From positions 620,001-684,000 of the forward strand of contig CAWFQH010000001.1 of NCBI GenBank assembly GCA_963817945.1: a stretch of 64,000 bases of DNA, in the 5' to 3' direction. Both the position numbers and the translations under genes were made by a program. Numbering within the stretch: the stretch's first letter is position 1; each line of letters starts with the position of its first letter. The notes under the pieces are model-generated. The model ran no database searches and was not told the origin of the DNA. It was given only the letters and a program-made list of their open reading frames with translations. The DNA is from VRUE01 sp963817945. Its GTDB lineage: Bacteria; Actinomycetota; Thermoleophilia; Solirubrobacterales; 70-9. Of the stretch, positions 24,729-33,045 are shown piece after piece.

Positions 24729-26168
24729 ATGGAGGCTAACCGGACTGCAGACGGACGCCACGGCCGGCGCACCAAGATCATTGCCACGATCGGTCCCGCC
24801 AGCTGGGACGAAGATGTGCTGGCAAAGCTGATCGAGGCGGGCGCCGACGTCCTGCGGCTCAACTTCTCCCACGCCGATCGCGAGCGGCACGCGCGCACGA
24901 TCGAGGCGATCCGCGCCGCCAGCGAGCGGGTAGGGCGGGAGGTGGCGATCCTCGGCGACCTGCCGGGGCCAAAGCTGCGGATCGGCGAGCTGCGCGACGA
25001 CGTCACCGAGCTGCAGACCGGGATGCACGTGCAGCTGACGCCGCAGCAGGTGGAGGGCGACAAGGACACGATCCCGGTCGACTGGCCCGGCGTCGCCTCG
25101 CTGCGCGAAGACGAGCTGGTCTATCTCGCCGACGGAGCGATCCGCCTCCGCGTGCGCGCGCCCGAGGACGGCGGCGTCGACTGCGAGGTCGAGGTCGGCG
25201 GCACCCTCTCCTCCCACAAGGGGATGAACATCCCCGGCAGCACCGCCCGCCCCGCCACCGCGGACGACCTCGGCTGGGTCGAGTTCGCGGTCGAGCAGGG
25301 CGCCGACCTGCTGGCGATCTCCTTCGTCTCCTCCGCGGCGGACCTGGAGCCGGTTACCGAGAGGCTGCGCTCGCTCGGCGCGGACCTGCCGCTGATCGCC
25401 AAGATCGAGAAGCCGCAGGCGGCCGCGAACGCCGAGGAGATCGTCCGCGCCGCCACCGGGGGGATCATGGTCGCGCGCGGCGACCTCGGCATCGAGCTGC
25501 CGCTGGCCGAGGTGCCGGTCGTCCAGAAGCGCCTGATCCGCGCCGCCGGCCGCCGCTCGAAGCCGGCGATCACGGCGACCCAGATGCTCGCCTCGATGGT
25601 CACCGAGCGCCGCCCCACCCGCGCCGAGGTGACCGACGTCGCCAACGCGATCTACGACGGAACCGACGCGGTGATGCTCTCCGAGGAGACGGCCGTGGGC
25701 CGCCACCCGGTCGAGGCGGTGCGGACGATGGACCGGATCGCCCGCGCAACCGAGCCCGACCTGCCCTACGGCGAGTGGCTGTTCGGCCGCACCGACCAGG
25801 CGACCCAGGACGTCGCCGACTCGGTTGCGCAGAGCGCGGTCGGCGGCGTCTACCGCCTCAACCTCGCCGCGATGGTCGTGCCGACCACGAGCGGCCGCAG
25901 CGCCCGCCTCGTCTCGGCGCACCGCCCGAAGGTTCCGGTGCTTGCCGTCTCGCCGCGGATCGAGACCGTCAGGCGCCTCAGCCTGCTCTTCGGCGTCACC
26001 GCCGTGTACAGCGAGCACGAGGCCGAGGTGCGCGACCTACTCGATAGCTGCGCCCAGCTGGCGGCGCAGCACGGCGTCGCCTCCTCGGGCGACCTGATCG
26101 CGATCGTCGCCGGCCTGCCGGGCCACGGTCTCGGCACCAACCTGTTCGAGGTCCACCGCGTGCCCTGA
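24729..26168 (+). CDS. pyk: Pyruvate kinase
   Basis: A 479-aa glycolytic enzyme transferring phosphate from phosphoenolpyruvate to ADP. It has the N-terminal RRTKIIATIGPAS, catalytic Lys in LPLIAKIEKPQAA, the metal/substrate loop GIMVARGDLGIELPLAEVP and the C-terminal allosteric domain from about residue 345. No other in-frame ATG or GTG lies before the conserved region, which supports the ATG at 24729 despite no clear ribosome site; a leaderless transcript is possible. Confidence 0.96.
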   Translation: MEANRTADGRHGRRTKIIATIGPASWDEDVLAKLIEAGADVLRLNFSHADRERHARTIEAIRAASERVGREVAILGDLPGPKLRIGELRDDVTELQTGMHVQLTPQQVEGDKDTIPVDWPGVASLREDELVYLADGAIRLRVRAPEDGGVDCEVEVGGTLSSHKGMNIPGSTARPATADDLGWVEFAVEQGADLLAISFVSSAADLEPVTERLRSLGADLPLIAKIEKPQAAANAEEIVRAATGGIMVARGDLGIELPLAEVPVVQKRLIRAAGRRSKPAITATQMLASMVTERRPTRAEVTDVANAIYDGTDAVMLSEETAVGRHPVEAVRTMDRIARATEPDLPYGEWLFGRTDQATQDVADSVAQSAVGGVYRLNLAAMVVPTTSGRSARLVSAHRPKVPVLAVSPRIETVRRLSLLFGVTAVYSEHEAEVRDLLDSCAQLAAQHGVASSGDLIAIVAGLPGHGLGTNLFEVHRVP

Positions 26169-26188
26169 GCCGCAGGTAGGGTGCCGCC

Positions 26189-26968
26189 ATGGCCGAGGTG
26201 GTGCGACTGGAGCGCGACGAGCGGGGGCTGGCCGTGGCGACCTTCGACAGCCCGCCCCTGAACCTGTTCGACAGCCGCATGATCGAGGGGCTGCAGGCGG
26301 CGATCGCCGCGGCCGAGAGCGACCCGCCGCGGGCACTCCTCTTCCGCGCCGAGGGCCGCGCCGTCTCCGGGGGCGTGGATGTGCACGAGTTCGACGGCTT
26401 GACGCCCGAGCGCGCCAGCGAGCTCTGGGACGAGTTGATCGGGACCGTCGAGCGGGTCGAAGCGCTGCCGCTTCCCGTCGTCTTCGCCGCCCACGCGTTG
26501 ACGCTGACCGCCGCCTTCGAGCTGGCGCTCGGCTGCGATCTGATCATCGCCGCGCGTTCGGCAAGCTTCGGCCTGGTCGAGAAAGTCGTCGGCCTGACGC
26601 CCTCGATGGGCGGCACGCAGCGCCTCGCCGAGCGCGCCGGCAGCGGCCGTGCCCGCCACTTCGTGATGAGCGGTGCCCTCTTCGGCGCTGAGGAGATGGA
26701 GCGCTGGGGCGTGGTCAACGTCGTCCTCGAGGACGAGGGCTTCGACGAGAACGCCCGCGCCTTCGCCGCCGAGCTGGCGGCTGGGGCGACGAAGGCGCAC
26801 GCGATGACCAAGCACATCCTGCGCCGCTTCCGCGAGGGCGGCATCCCGGCGGCCGACGAGGCGGTCCGCAGCGAAGCCGGCGAGCTCTTCGCAACCGAGG
26901 ACCTGCAGCGTGCCGTAAAGACCTTCCTCGAGAAGGGACCCGGCCATGCCGAATTCGAGGGTCGCTGA
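26189..26968 (+). CDS. Enoyl-CoA hydratase/isomerase family protein
   Basis: A 259-aa crotonase-fold protein. The oxyanion-hole region SGGVDVHEF and the second glycine-rich loop LTAAFELALGCDLIIAA are conserved, as is FGLVEKVVGLTPSMGGTQRL with the Glu that assists hydration; the other typical Glu position in the helix is less clear. It probably acts in fatty-acid or aromatic acyl-CoA degradation. It starts 20 bases after pyk and is followed by a thioesterase gene, so the three may share a transcript. Confidence 0.88.
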   Translation: MAEVVRLERDERGLAVATFDSPPLNLFDSRMIEGLQAAIAAAESDPPRALLFRAEGRAVSGGVDVHEFDGLTPERASELWDELIGTVERVEALPLPVVFAAHALTLTAAFELALGCDLIIAARSASFGLVEKVVGLTPSMGGTQRLAERAGSGRARHFVMSGALFGAEEMERWGVVNVVLEDEGFDENARAFAAELAAGATKAHAMTKHILRRFREGGIPAADEAVRSEAGELFATEDLQRAVKTFLEKGPGHAEFEGR

Positions 26969-27010
26969 GCCCCTCCGCCGAGCGGTCGGGTCGCGGGTAG
27001 GGTTCCCTCG

Positions 27011-27481
27011 ATGACCGACTTCGACATGATCGCCGCCGGGATGAGTCAGGCGGTGCCCTTCGCCGCGCACCTAGGCCTGGAGATAACGAACATCGCCGAG
27101 GGCGAGTCGACGGTCGTCCTGCCGGAGCGAATCGAGCTGACCAACCACGTCGGCTCCCAGCACGCCGGCGCCCTCTTCACCCTGGCGGAGACCGCCTCGG
27201 GGGCCGCGTTCGTCGGCGCCTTCGCCGAACGCCTCGGCGAGGTGACGCCGCTTGCCAAGAGCGCCGAGATCTCCTACGAGAAGATCGCCAAAGGCCCGAT
27301 CGAGGCGAGAGCGAAGCTGGCCGTGCCAAAAGCCGAGGCTCTGGCCACCCTCGATGGCGAGGGGAAAGTCGTTTTCCCTTGCGAGATCGAGATGAGCGAT
27401 GCCGACGGCCAGCGCATTGCCACCGCGACGGTCCAGTGGCACGTCCGCCTCAACCAGCGCACCGAGTCCGAGACCGCCTAA
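27011..27481 (+). CDS. PaaI/DUF4442-type hotdog thioesterase
   Basis: A 156-aa single hotdog domain. NHVGSQHAGALFTLAETASG contains the HAG-x-L-x-x-LAE/D helix that carries the catalytic carboxylate in PaaI thioesterases. It probably hydrolyses an acyl-CoA thioester. The position after an enoyl-CoA hydratase gene supports an acyl-CoA role. Confidence 0.82.
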   Translation: MTDFDMIAAGMSQAVPFAAHLGLEITNIAEGESTVVLPERIELTNHVGSQHAGALFTLAETASGAAFVGAFAERLGEVTPLAKSAEISYEKIAKGPIEARAKLAVPKAEALATLDGEGKVVFPCEIEMSDADGQRIATATVQWHVRLNQRTESETA

Positions 27482-27496
27482 GCCGTTCCCGAAGAC

Positions 27497-28093
27497 GTGC
27501 CCGGACCTACGAGGGGACACGTTGCCGGGCACGCTTTTGCCCTGCTGGCCGGAGGGTTCCTGCTCTACATCCTGCTCTGGTACCTGCTGGACCCCCCGCC
27601 CACCTACTCCTGCTCCGAACCGCGGCCAGCGGAGTTGCGAGAGCTGACCGAGCGCCGCACCAGTTACCTGCTGGTCGCGGTTCCCCTTCTGATCGGGTAC
27701 GGAGCCTGGCTCGGCAGCACGGCGTGGCGTGCCACCTCGGCGCGCAACCGGAGCCGAGGTAAACCGGCGCGGCCGGGCCGCGTCGCTATCGCGTTTGCCG
27801 CGGTCCTCGTCCCTCTCTGGACGTTCCTGATCGGTGCCGCCTTCGTCGAGAGGGAGATCGGCGGCTCCCTCTTCTACGGCTTCCTCTTCAGCGCGCCGGG
27901 TTTGGCGTTGGTCGGCTTGTGCGCTATCGCGCTCTTCATCCTCGTGCCCTTGGGAGCGGCGCGGGGAACGCCCTGGCACGGCCACGTCGAATCGATCTCG
28001 ATCCTCATGCTCTGGGCGGGCCTGCTCTCAATCCTGCCCGGCCTCTGCGTTCTGGCGGCGGTCGCCGGCAAGGACGCGACCCTCTTCTGCTAG
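27497..28093 (+). CDS. Integral membrane protein, unknown family
   Basis: A 198-aa protein with about five hydrophobic helices (AFALLAGGFLLYILLWYLL; LLVAVPLLIGYGAWLGSTAW; VAIAFAAVLVPLWTFLIGAA; APGLALVGLCAIALFILVPL; and a last one ending ILPGLCVLAAVAG). A short extracytoplasmic loop after helix 1 contains one Cys. The family is not recognised. It starts 15 bases after the thioesterase. Confidence 0.65.
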   Translation: MPGPTRGHVAGHAFALLAGGFLLYILLWYLLDPPPTYSCSEPRPAELRELTERRTSYLLVAVPLLIGYGAWLGSTAWRATSARNRSRGKPARPGRVAIAFAAVLVPLWTFLIGAAFVEREIGGSLFYGFLFSAPGLALVGLCAIALFILVPLGAARGTPWHGHVESISILMLWAGLLSILPGLCVLAAVAGKDATLFC

Positions 28094-28155
28094 CCCCTTC
28101 ATCGAGGCGCCGCCTCGCCTAGAATCGGCCTCTCCGGGCTTAGCCCCGACATCCC

Positions 28156-28229
28156 GCGCCCGTAGCTCAGTTGGATAGAGCGTCGGTCTACGAAACCGAA
28201 GGTCACAGGTTCGAATCCTGTCGGGCGCG
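28156..28229 (+). tRNA. tRNA-Arg (ACG)
   Basis: GCGCCCG at 28156 pairs with CGGGCGC at 28222-28228; discriminator G at 28229. The anticodon loop is CTACGAA (anticodon ACG, read as inosine). The last 43 bases (28187-28229) are duplicated at 33046-33088, marking an integrated element on its 3' side. Confidence 0.97.
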
Positions 28230-28270
28230 CTTTGGTGTTCCGCCGCATGGCCTTCTGAAACCGCATCGGT

Positions 28271-29483
28271 ATGCGACATTCGAGGCCTTTGCGCCTCGAC
28301 CCCGAAACCGTTGGGGTGGCAACGGAGGTGGCAACAAGGCAACGCGACCCCGCCGACGTGAGCGCTCCGCTGCAGCGCACCGCGCACCCCGGCGTCTACC
28401 GCCGCGGGGGCCGTTTCGTCGCCGTCTATCGTCGGGGCGGGCGCCAGCGCAAAGAGTCGGCGGCAAGCTTCGCTGAGGCGCGGGCTCTAAAGCTCGCGCG
28501 AGACGCAGAAGAGCGCGCTGAGCGCGGCGGACCGCTGCTGCACGAGTACGTGCTCGCCTGGGTTGGCGCCTATAACGGCAGTGGGCACGACACTGTCAAC
28601 GACGTGACGCGGCGCGAATACCGTCGCCTGCTCATCACCTTCGCCCTGCGCTACTTCCCGGCCGAGATGCGTCTCGCCGAACTTGACCGCGAGGCATTGC
28701 AGGGCTTCGTCAGCTGGCTCATTGCCTACCGCGGTGAGCGGGGAAGGCTCTCGGATCGCTCGATTCGAAACGCGGTCGCGCCGCTTCGCCTGTGTCTGCT
28801 CGCCGCGGCCGAGGAAGAGCTTGATCGAGCGCGAGACGTCCAGCGGCCTGCTGCTGCCGCGCCGGCGGGGTGGGCGCGGCTGGGACTTCGAACAGGGGCG
28901 CTTTCTGACCCGGACACAACTGGGAAGGATGTTGGCGGAGATTCCGGAGGAGTGGCGACCCTTCTTCGACCTGCTGGCTTCCACTGGGCTACGGCTATCG
29001 GAGGCGATTGCCTTGCGCTGGTGCGATCTCGAACTGGAGGAGCCCGCCCATCTCTGGGTGCGCCGCTCAATCGTCAGGGGCGTGGTGGGTGCGCCGAAGT
29101 CGCGCTTTGGCAGACGCTGCGTCCCGGTCGATCAAGAGCTGGCGCGTCGCCTGGAGGCACGACGAGACCCAGCATCAGGGGAGGAAGCCCTCGTTTTTTC
29201 CAACCACAAAGGCGCGCCGCTGAACCCAAGCAACATCCGCTACCGAGTCCTTGTGCCAGCCGCCAAGCGGGCGGGTCTTCCCCGGGTCGGTTTCCACGCC
29301 TTCCGTCATACCTGTGCGTCCATGCTTGTTGAGCGCGGCCTTTCACCGCTACGCCTCCAGCGCTGGATGGGCCACCACTCCGCCGCCTACACGCTCGATG
29401 TCTACGGTCATCTGATAGACGCGGAGCTTGCGCCAGCATTGGACCTCGGCACAGAGTTGTGGGACGGACGCCCTTTCAGTTGA
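28271..29483 (+). pseudogene. Tyrosine-type integrase, frameshifted
   Basis: The N-terminal part (from 28271) has an arm-binding-like repeat GVYRRGGRFVAVYRRGGRQR and a SAM-like core-binding domain, reading until about 28815. The catalytic domain continues in another frame: Arg in STGLRLSEAIAL, a Lys near GAPKSRFGRR, HAFRHT, then GHHSAAYTLDVYGH with the Tyr nucleophile. One one-base shift near GAGGAAGAGC (28811-28820) breaks it. Location 42 bases from tRNA-Arg is typical for the integrase of that element. Confidence 0.88.
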
Positions 29484-29544
29484 ACCAGGGAGCCGAGGCG
29501 ATTCGGACTCTGGAGCCGGCTTGCCGTCCCTTTATGCTTGCCCG

Positions 29545-30288
29545 GTGCCTACCCTGGTTCTTGACCCCGCCCCTTACTTCCCGGGCCAGCTAGGGGTGCC
29601 GAGCCCGGAGCGTGAGGGTCTTCTCCACGAGGCAGTTGTCTCGATGGGTCAATTGCTTCTTCCGAAGGGGCACCGCCCGGGGACGCTGCTGGTGATCCCT
29701 GAGCTGGCGCTGGGCTCGGGGCGACCCGATGTCGCTGTAGCTGCAGTTGACATCCGGGCATGGAAAAGGCGCCTTAAAAAAGGGGTGGCACCCCTCACCG
29801 CCCCGCTTCCGGTTACGGTCGCCTGTGCGCTCGATCGCTTCTCAGGCGAAGCGTCGTTGCGGGCACTGGCGGAGGCCCTTCCACGCCATTCACATGAGGC
29901 CGTGGCAAAGGGCGTGCGAGAGCTCGGACGCGCTGGTTGGCTAGAGAGCGATGAGGCAGGTGCTCTCGCTCTCAACCGAGAGGCGCGCAAAGCCGGCCTT
30001 CTCGCGATGGCAGCAGTGGAGGCAAAGGTGGGGAATTGGCGCCAGGCAGCACGCCAGGCGATTTCGTGGATCAACCAGGTTGATGCAGCGTGGCTGGCGT
30101 TTCCAAGTAGCTATATGCCCAATGTCCCGCGGAGGGATCCCTATCTTTCACGGTTTGGCTTGATCGCAGTGGATGACGCGGTGAGCCCAATGGCGGTGCG
30201 AAGACCAAGATCGCCGAAGGCGCGCGGGATACGCAGACGTCTAAGCGAAGAGCATCTTTACGCGCGCTGGTCTACCCACGCGTTCTAA
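29545..30288 (+). CDS. PD-(D/E)XK-like protein with inserted winged helix
   Basis: A 247-aa protein of no recognised family. LVIPELALGSGRPDVAVAAV gives a candidate Glu53 and Asp62, and AAVEAKVGNWRQAARQAISW gives Glu159-x-Lys161 followed by a Gln-rich helix, the arrangement of restriction-like nucleases. Between them, residues about 97-145 look like a winged helix (SLRALAEALPRHSHEAVAKG, VRELGRAGWLES). GTG at 29545 is preferred; the longer frame overlaps the integrase. It is convergent with the 395-aa gene, stops overlapping by 4 bases. Nuclease activity is inferred, not shown. Confidence 0.6.
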   Translation: MPTLVLDPAPYFPGQLGVPSPEREGLLHEAVVSMGQLLLPKGHRPGTLLVIPELALGSGRPDVAVAAVDIRAWKRRLKKGVAPLTAPLPVTVACALDRFSGEASLRALAEALPRHSHEAVAKGVRELGRAGWLESDEAGALALNREARKAGLLAMAAVEAKVGNWRQAARQAISWINQVDAAWLAFPSSYMPNVPRRDPYLSRFGLIAVDDAVSPMAVRRPRSPKARGIRRRLSEEHLYARWSTHAF

Positions 30289-31472
30289 ACGTCAAAGCCC
30301 AAGTCTGAGGCTAGGCCTTCCGTGGCATCGACCCAGGCCCCAACCGATCGCGGGCCGCTACGAGAATCGAGAGGCGCTAGGTCATTCACCCGCGTGACGA
30401 GGTCAGTTGCCGCCCGCAGATCCGCGATGGCGCGGGCGACGTCTGCCTCCATATCGCCGCTGAAGCGAGACTCAAGATCGGCGAGGGTTGCAAACAACTG
30501 CTGGGAGCATTCGGGTCTACCGAACTCGCCGTCGGCTGGAGAGCGCCCAGCGCGAAGCTCATCGGCAATCGGGCCGGGGCTATCTAGTACCTCTGCGTAG
30601 AGAGTCTGGTCGACTCGACGCAGTGGGTCGAGCTCGTCTTCAAGTAGAAGGCTTCCAATGGTGCTCGACAAGAATGCTCTCGGCTTCGGCTGGCGACCGA
30701 AGCCGCTCCCGGTCCAGTGATCAGGTGACCACCATTGTTGCTTTTGGAACCATGCACTGGCGACTACGCTCGCGCCGGCGGCCCTCATCGCGTAGCTGCC
30801 GACCCCCGCGTAGCCAACCCAGACCTCGTAGTCGTTAGCTGCGAGAGCGCTGACGATGTAGAGAGCCCGACGCTGGAGGACCGCGCTGCGCTCGCGATCG
30901 AGCTCCGGTGGCAGCTCGAAGAGCAGGTAGTAGCCGTCGGCATCGAAGCTCGTGGCCTCATCAAGAATTCCGTCGATTGACTCCTCATCCTCGAGCAGGG
31001 ACCGCTCGAGTGCCAGTGAAAGCAGGAGAGGACGATTGTCGTTGGATGCCGATTTCCAGGCCAAGCTGGCGTCGGCTAGATCACTAGCGGATTGGGCTTT
31101 TCGATCTGCCATGGAGGGGACGCTGAGGGTGGGAGAGATGAAATGGGTCAGTGGCTCATGGCCCGCCTGAAAGTCCAGGATGCGATTGACCAAGTCAGGC
31201 AACAGACGGGCGGCGAGATCGCGTGGTCCCATCGGTATCGGGAAGAGTTTGTACTCAGCGAGCTTCTTCGGATTCGAGTCACTGAGCCGGGCGACGTACA
31301 GCTGAGGGTCGATGGCCTGAGCGGTGCCTTCGAGATGATCGGATCTGATGCAATCGCTCAGGTGGTCCGGGCGGTGGTCACCAGGACTCCAGATCACCCC
31401 GCCGGCGTAGCCGGCATCCAGCGCTTCGGAGGCGCGGGTATGGGTTTGATGACCGTCTTGGACTAGGAGCAT
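30285..31472 (-). CDS. 395-aa protein of unknown family, kinase partner
   Basis: Overlaps the end of the upstream kinase gene by 10 bases, so the two are translationally linked. No signal peptide or membrane helix. The first 260 residues alternate strands and helices (TRASEALDAGYAGGVIWSPG, DADGYYLLFELPPEL, NDYEVWVGYAGVGSYAMRAA), suggesting a TIM-barrel-like fold, perhaps distantly like tRNA-guanine transglycosylases. The C-terminal third is helical. No catalytic motif can be named with confidence. Confidence 0.6.
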   Translation of the reverse strand: MLLVQDGHQTHTRASEALDAGYAGGVIWSPGDHRPDHLSDCIRSDHLEGTAQAIDPQLYVARLSDSNPKKLAEYKLFPIPMGPRDLAARLLPDLVNRILDFQAGHEPLTHFISPTLSVPSMADRKAQSASDLADASLAWKSASNDNRPLLLSLALERSLLEDEESIDGILDEATSFDADGYYLLFELPPELDRERSAVLQRRALYIVSALAANDYEVWVGYAGVGSYAMRAAGASVVASAWFQKQQWWSPDHWTGSGFGRQPKPRAFLSSTIGSLLLEDELDPLRRVDQTLYAEVLDSPGPIADELRAGRSPADGEFGRPECSQQLFATLADLESRFSGDMEADVARAIADLRAATDLVTRVNDLAPLDSRSGPRSVGAWVDATEGLASDLGFDV

Positions 31473-32299
31473 TTCTCAGCCTCTTTGGTCGCGTCTATTG
31501 CTGCTGTTGCACGACCGTGGCGGTAGCGGAGATGGGCTTTGGGTTGGAGCATTCGGTCGAGCAGCGGGCGCAAAGGTTCCGGTATGTCATCCCAGCTGCC
31601 GATCGTTCCGGTCATCAAAAGCGTCCGGTAGTTGCCGGACTGGGGATCGAAGGGAAGGTGACCGGCGAGTTGCTCAAACATTACCGCTGCGATCGTGAAC
31701 TGATCAGCGCGGCTGTCGAGCTCATGGCCCTTTGAAGCCTGGAGCTGCTCGGGAGCCAGATAGCCAAGGGTGCCGGGGCCGTGGGGGGCATCAGGCGCGG
31801 TGAGCCCGTCGAGCTCTTGGTGGCGGGCGACGCCGGTATCCAAAAGTACAAAGCCGCCTTCGGTGCGGCGCATGATGTTGGCTGGCTTGATGTCACGGTG
31901 GACGAGCCGGTGATCGGCGAATAGATACTCCGAGGCAGCGATCAGATCGGCGCCGAGATCGAGTACTTCGCAGATCTCCATCTCATCGATCTCATCCAGT
32001 GACTCGCCGTCTACGAACTGCTCCATAAAGAAGACGCACTTCTCATCCTCGACTTCAACTTTGAAGAGCTCACTGAGGATGGTCACGAGTCCGGGGTGGT
32101 CAAAGTTCTGCCCGATCGCCACCTCTCGCTCGGCCCGTTCGCGAGCAGCCTCGAACATGAGCTTGAGCACACGCCGCTCGCCCTCTGCCTCGACCAGATA
32201 GACGGCGCGCTGGCCCCCTGTTCCTATTGGTTTAACGAAGGTAATCTCGTTGGGTAGAACTGCTGAGAGCGCATCGTCATCTACTTGGGGGGCGGGCAT
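31463..32299 (-). CDS. Hanks-type Ser/Thr protein kinase, soluble
   Basis: A 278-aa protein consisting of a kinase domain only: Gly loop GTGGQRAV (26-33), ATP Lys46 in RRVLKLMF, catalytic HRD with Lys and Asn in VHRDIKPANIM (134-143), DTG instead of DFG at 154-156, APEQ at 182-185 and structural Asp199. There is no transmembrane or PASTA region, unlike housekeeping actinobacterial Pkn kinases. It heads the two-gene minus-strand operon in the tRNA-Arg element and is divergent from the toxin-antitoxin genes. Confidence 0.9.
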   Translation of the reverse strand: MPAPQVDDDALSAVLPNEITFVKPIGTGGQRAVYLVEAEGERRVLKLMFEAARERAEREVAIGQNFDHPGLVTILSELFKVEVEDEKCVFFMEQFVDGESLDEIDEMEICEVLDLGADLIAASEYLFADHRLVHRDIKPANIMRRTEGGFVLLDTGVARHQELDGLTAPDAPHGPGTLGYLAPEQLQASKGHELDSRADQFTIAAVMFEQLAGHLPFDPQSGNYRTLLMTGTIGSWDDIPEPLRPLLDRMLQPKAHLRYRHGRATAAIDATKEAEKCS

Positions 32300-32374
32300 G
32301 GCGCTAGAAGTTAACGAGCTTGGCCGGACTAGTAGCGTCGATGGGAGCAGGGGCGGCCGCTACCATTTGGCCCG

Positions 32375-32620
32375 ATGACTACGAGGGAGCGGCTGCACAA
32401 GCTGGTCGACGAGCTTTCCGAGCAGGAGGCCGAGGCCGCTTTGGTGATCGTCGAGCGTCGGCGGGACGATCCGATGCTGCACGCTCTCGCCTCTGCTCCG
32501 ATTGACGACGAGCCCTCTAGCGCGGAGGAGGACGCCAGTGCAGCCGAGGCACTCGCTTCCTACCGCCGTGGTGAGGCGGTCTCTTCTGCCGAGATGCGCC
32601 GCGAGCTCGACCTCGATTGA
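32375..32620 (+). CDS. Antitoxin of a RelE/ParE-type module
   Basis: An 81-aa acidic protein: an N-terminal helical segment (RERLHKLVDELSEQEAEAAL) followed by a disordered acidic stretch and a C-terminal RRGEAVSSAEMRRELDL, a common layout for antitoxins that wrap RelE/ParE toxins. Its stop overlaps the toxin start (TTGA), so they are translationally coupled. No ribosome site is obvious before ATG 32375. Confidence 0.78.
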   Translation: MTTRERLHKLVDELSEQEAEAALVIVERRRDDPMLHALASAPIDDEPSSAEEDASAAEALASYRRGEAVSSAEMRRELDLD

Positions 32621-32877
32621 GCCCCGACTGGTCGTATGAGATCGCGCCGCCCGCTCGGCGCGATCTAAAGCGACTCGATCCACCGGTTCAGCGCCGCATT
32701 CTCGACGCTCTTGATCGCTTTGTGGCCGAGCCGCGGGCCGCAGACATTCGCAAGCTCGATTCAGTTCAGTGGCGACTACGCGTAGGCGATTGGCGAGTTC
32801 GCTTCAGCTTCGACGATGATCGTCGCGCGATCGCGATCCTCCGAGTGCTGCCTCGTGGTCGCGCCTACGATCGCTGA
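32617..32877 (+). CDS. RelE/ParE-superfamily toxin
   Basis: An 86-aa protein with the RelE/ParE fold pattern: YEIAPPARRDLKRLDPPVQR at the N-terminus and KLDSVQWRLRVGDWRVRFSF, then AILRVLPRGRAYDR, at the C-terminus. The Arg-rich strands are placed as in ribosome-dependent mRNA interferases, but family members that target gyrase look similar. TTG start overlapping the antitoxin stop. It probably helps keep the element in the chromosome. Confidence 0.88.
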   Translation: MSPDWSYEIAPPARRDLKRLDPPVQRRILDALDRFVAEPRAADIRKLDSVQWRLRVGDWRVRFSFDDDRRAIAILRVLPRGRAYDR

Positions 32878-33045
32878 TGATTGCGGGCTACATCAGCCTT
32901 TGAGCTTTCGATGACGGCCCGCGCGGGTGCTACGGTGACCACGCCGAAATATGCAGCCGCCAATCGCTACTTTCTCGCTACGTTCGGCGGTACGTGCACC
33001 GACCTATTGGCTCTGTGCCTCGGGCTCATCTCGTCAGATCTTGGA

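Noticed and set aside
28683..29483. Separate short integrase gene
   Set aside because: The catalytic half has no plausible start or ribosome site of its own, and the preceding frame supplies the matching N-terminal domains with a one-base shift.
31463..32299. Housekeeping Pkn-type receptor kinase
   Set aside because: It lacks a membrane helix and PASTA repeats, is not next to cell-division genes, and lies between the two att repeats of the tRNA-Arg element.
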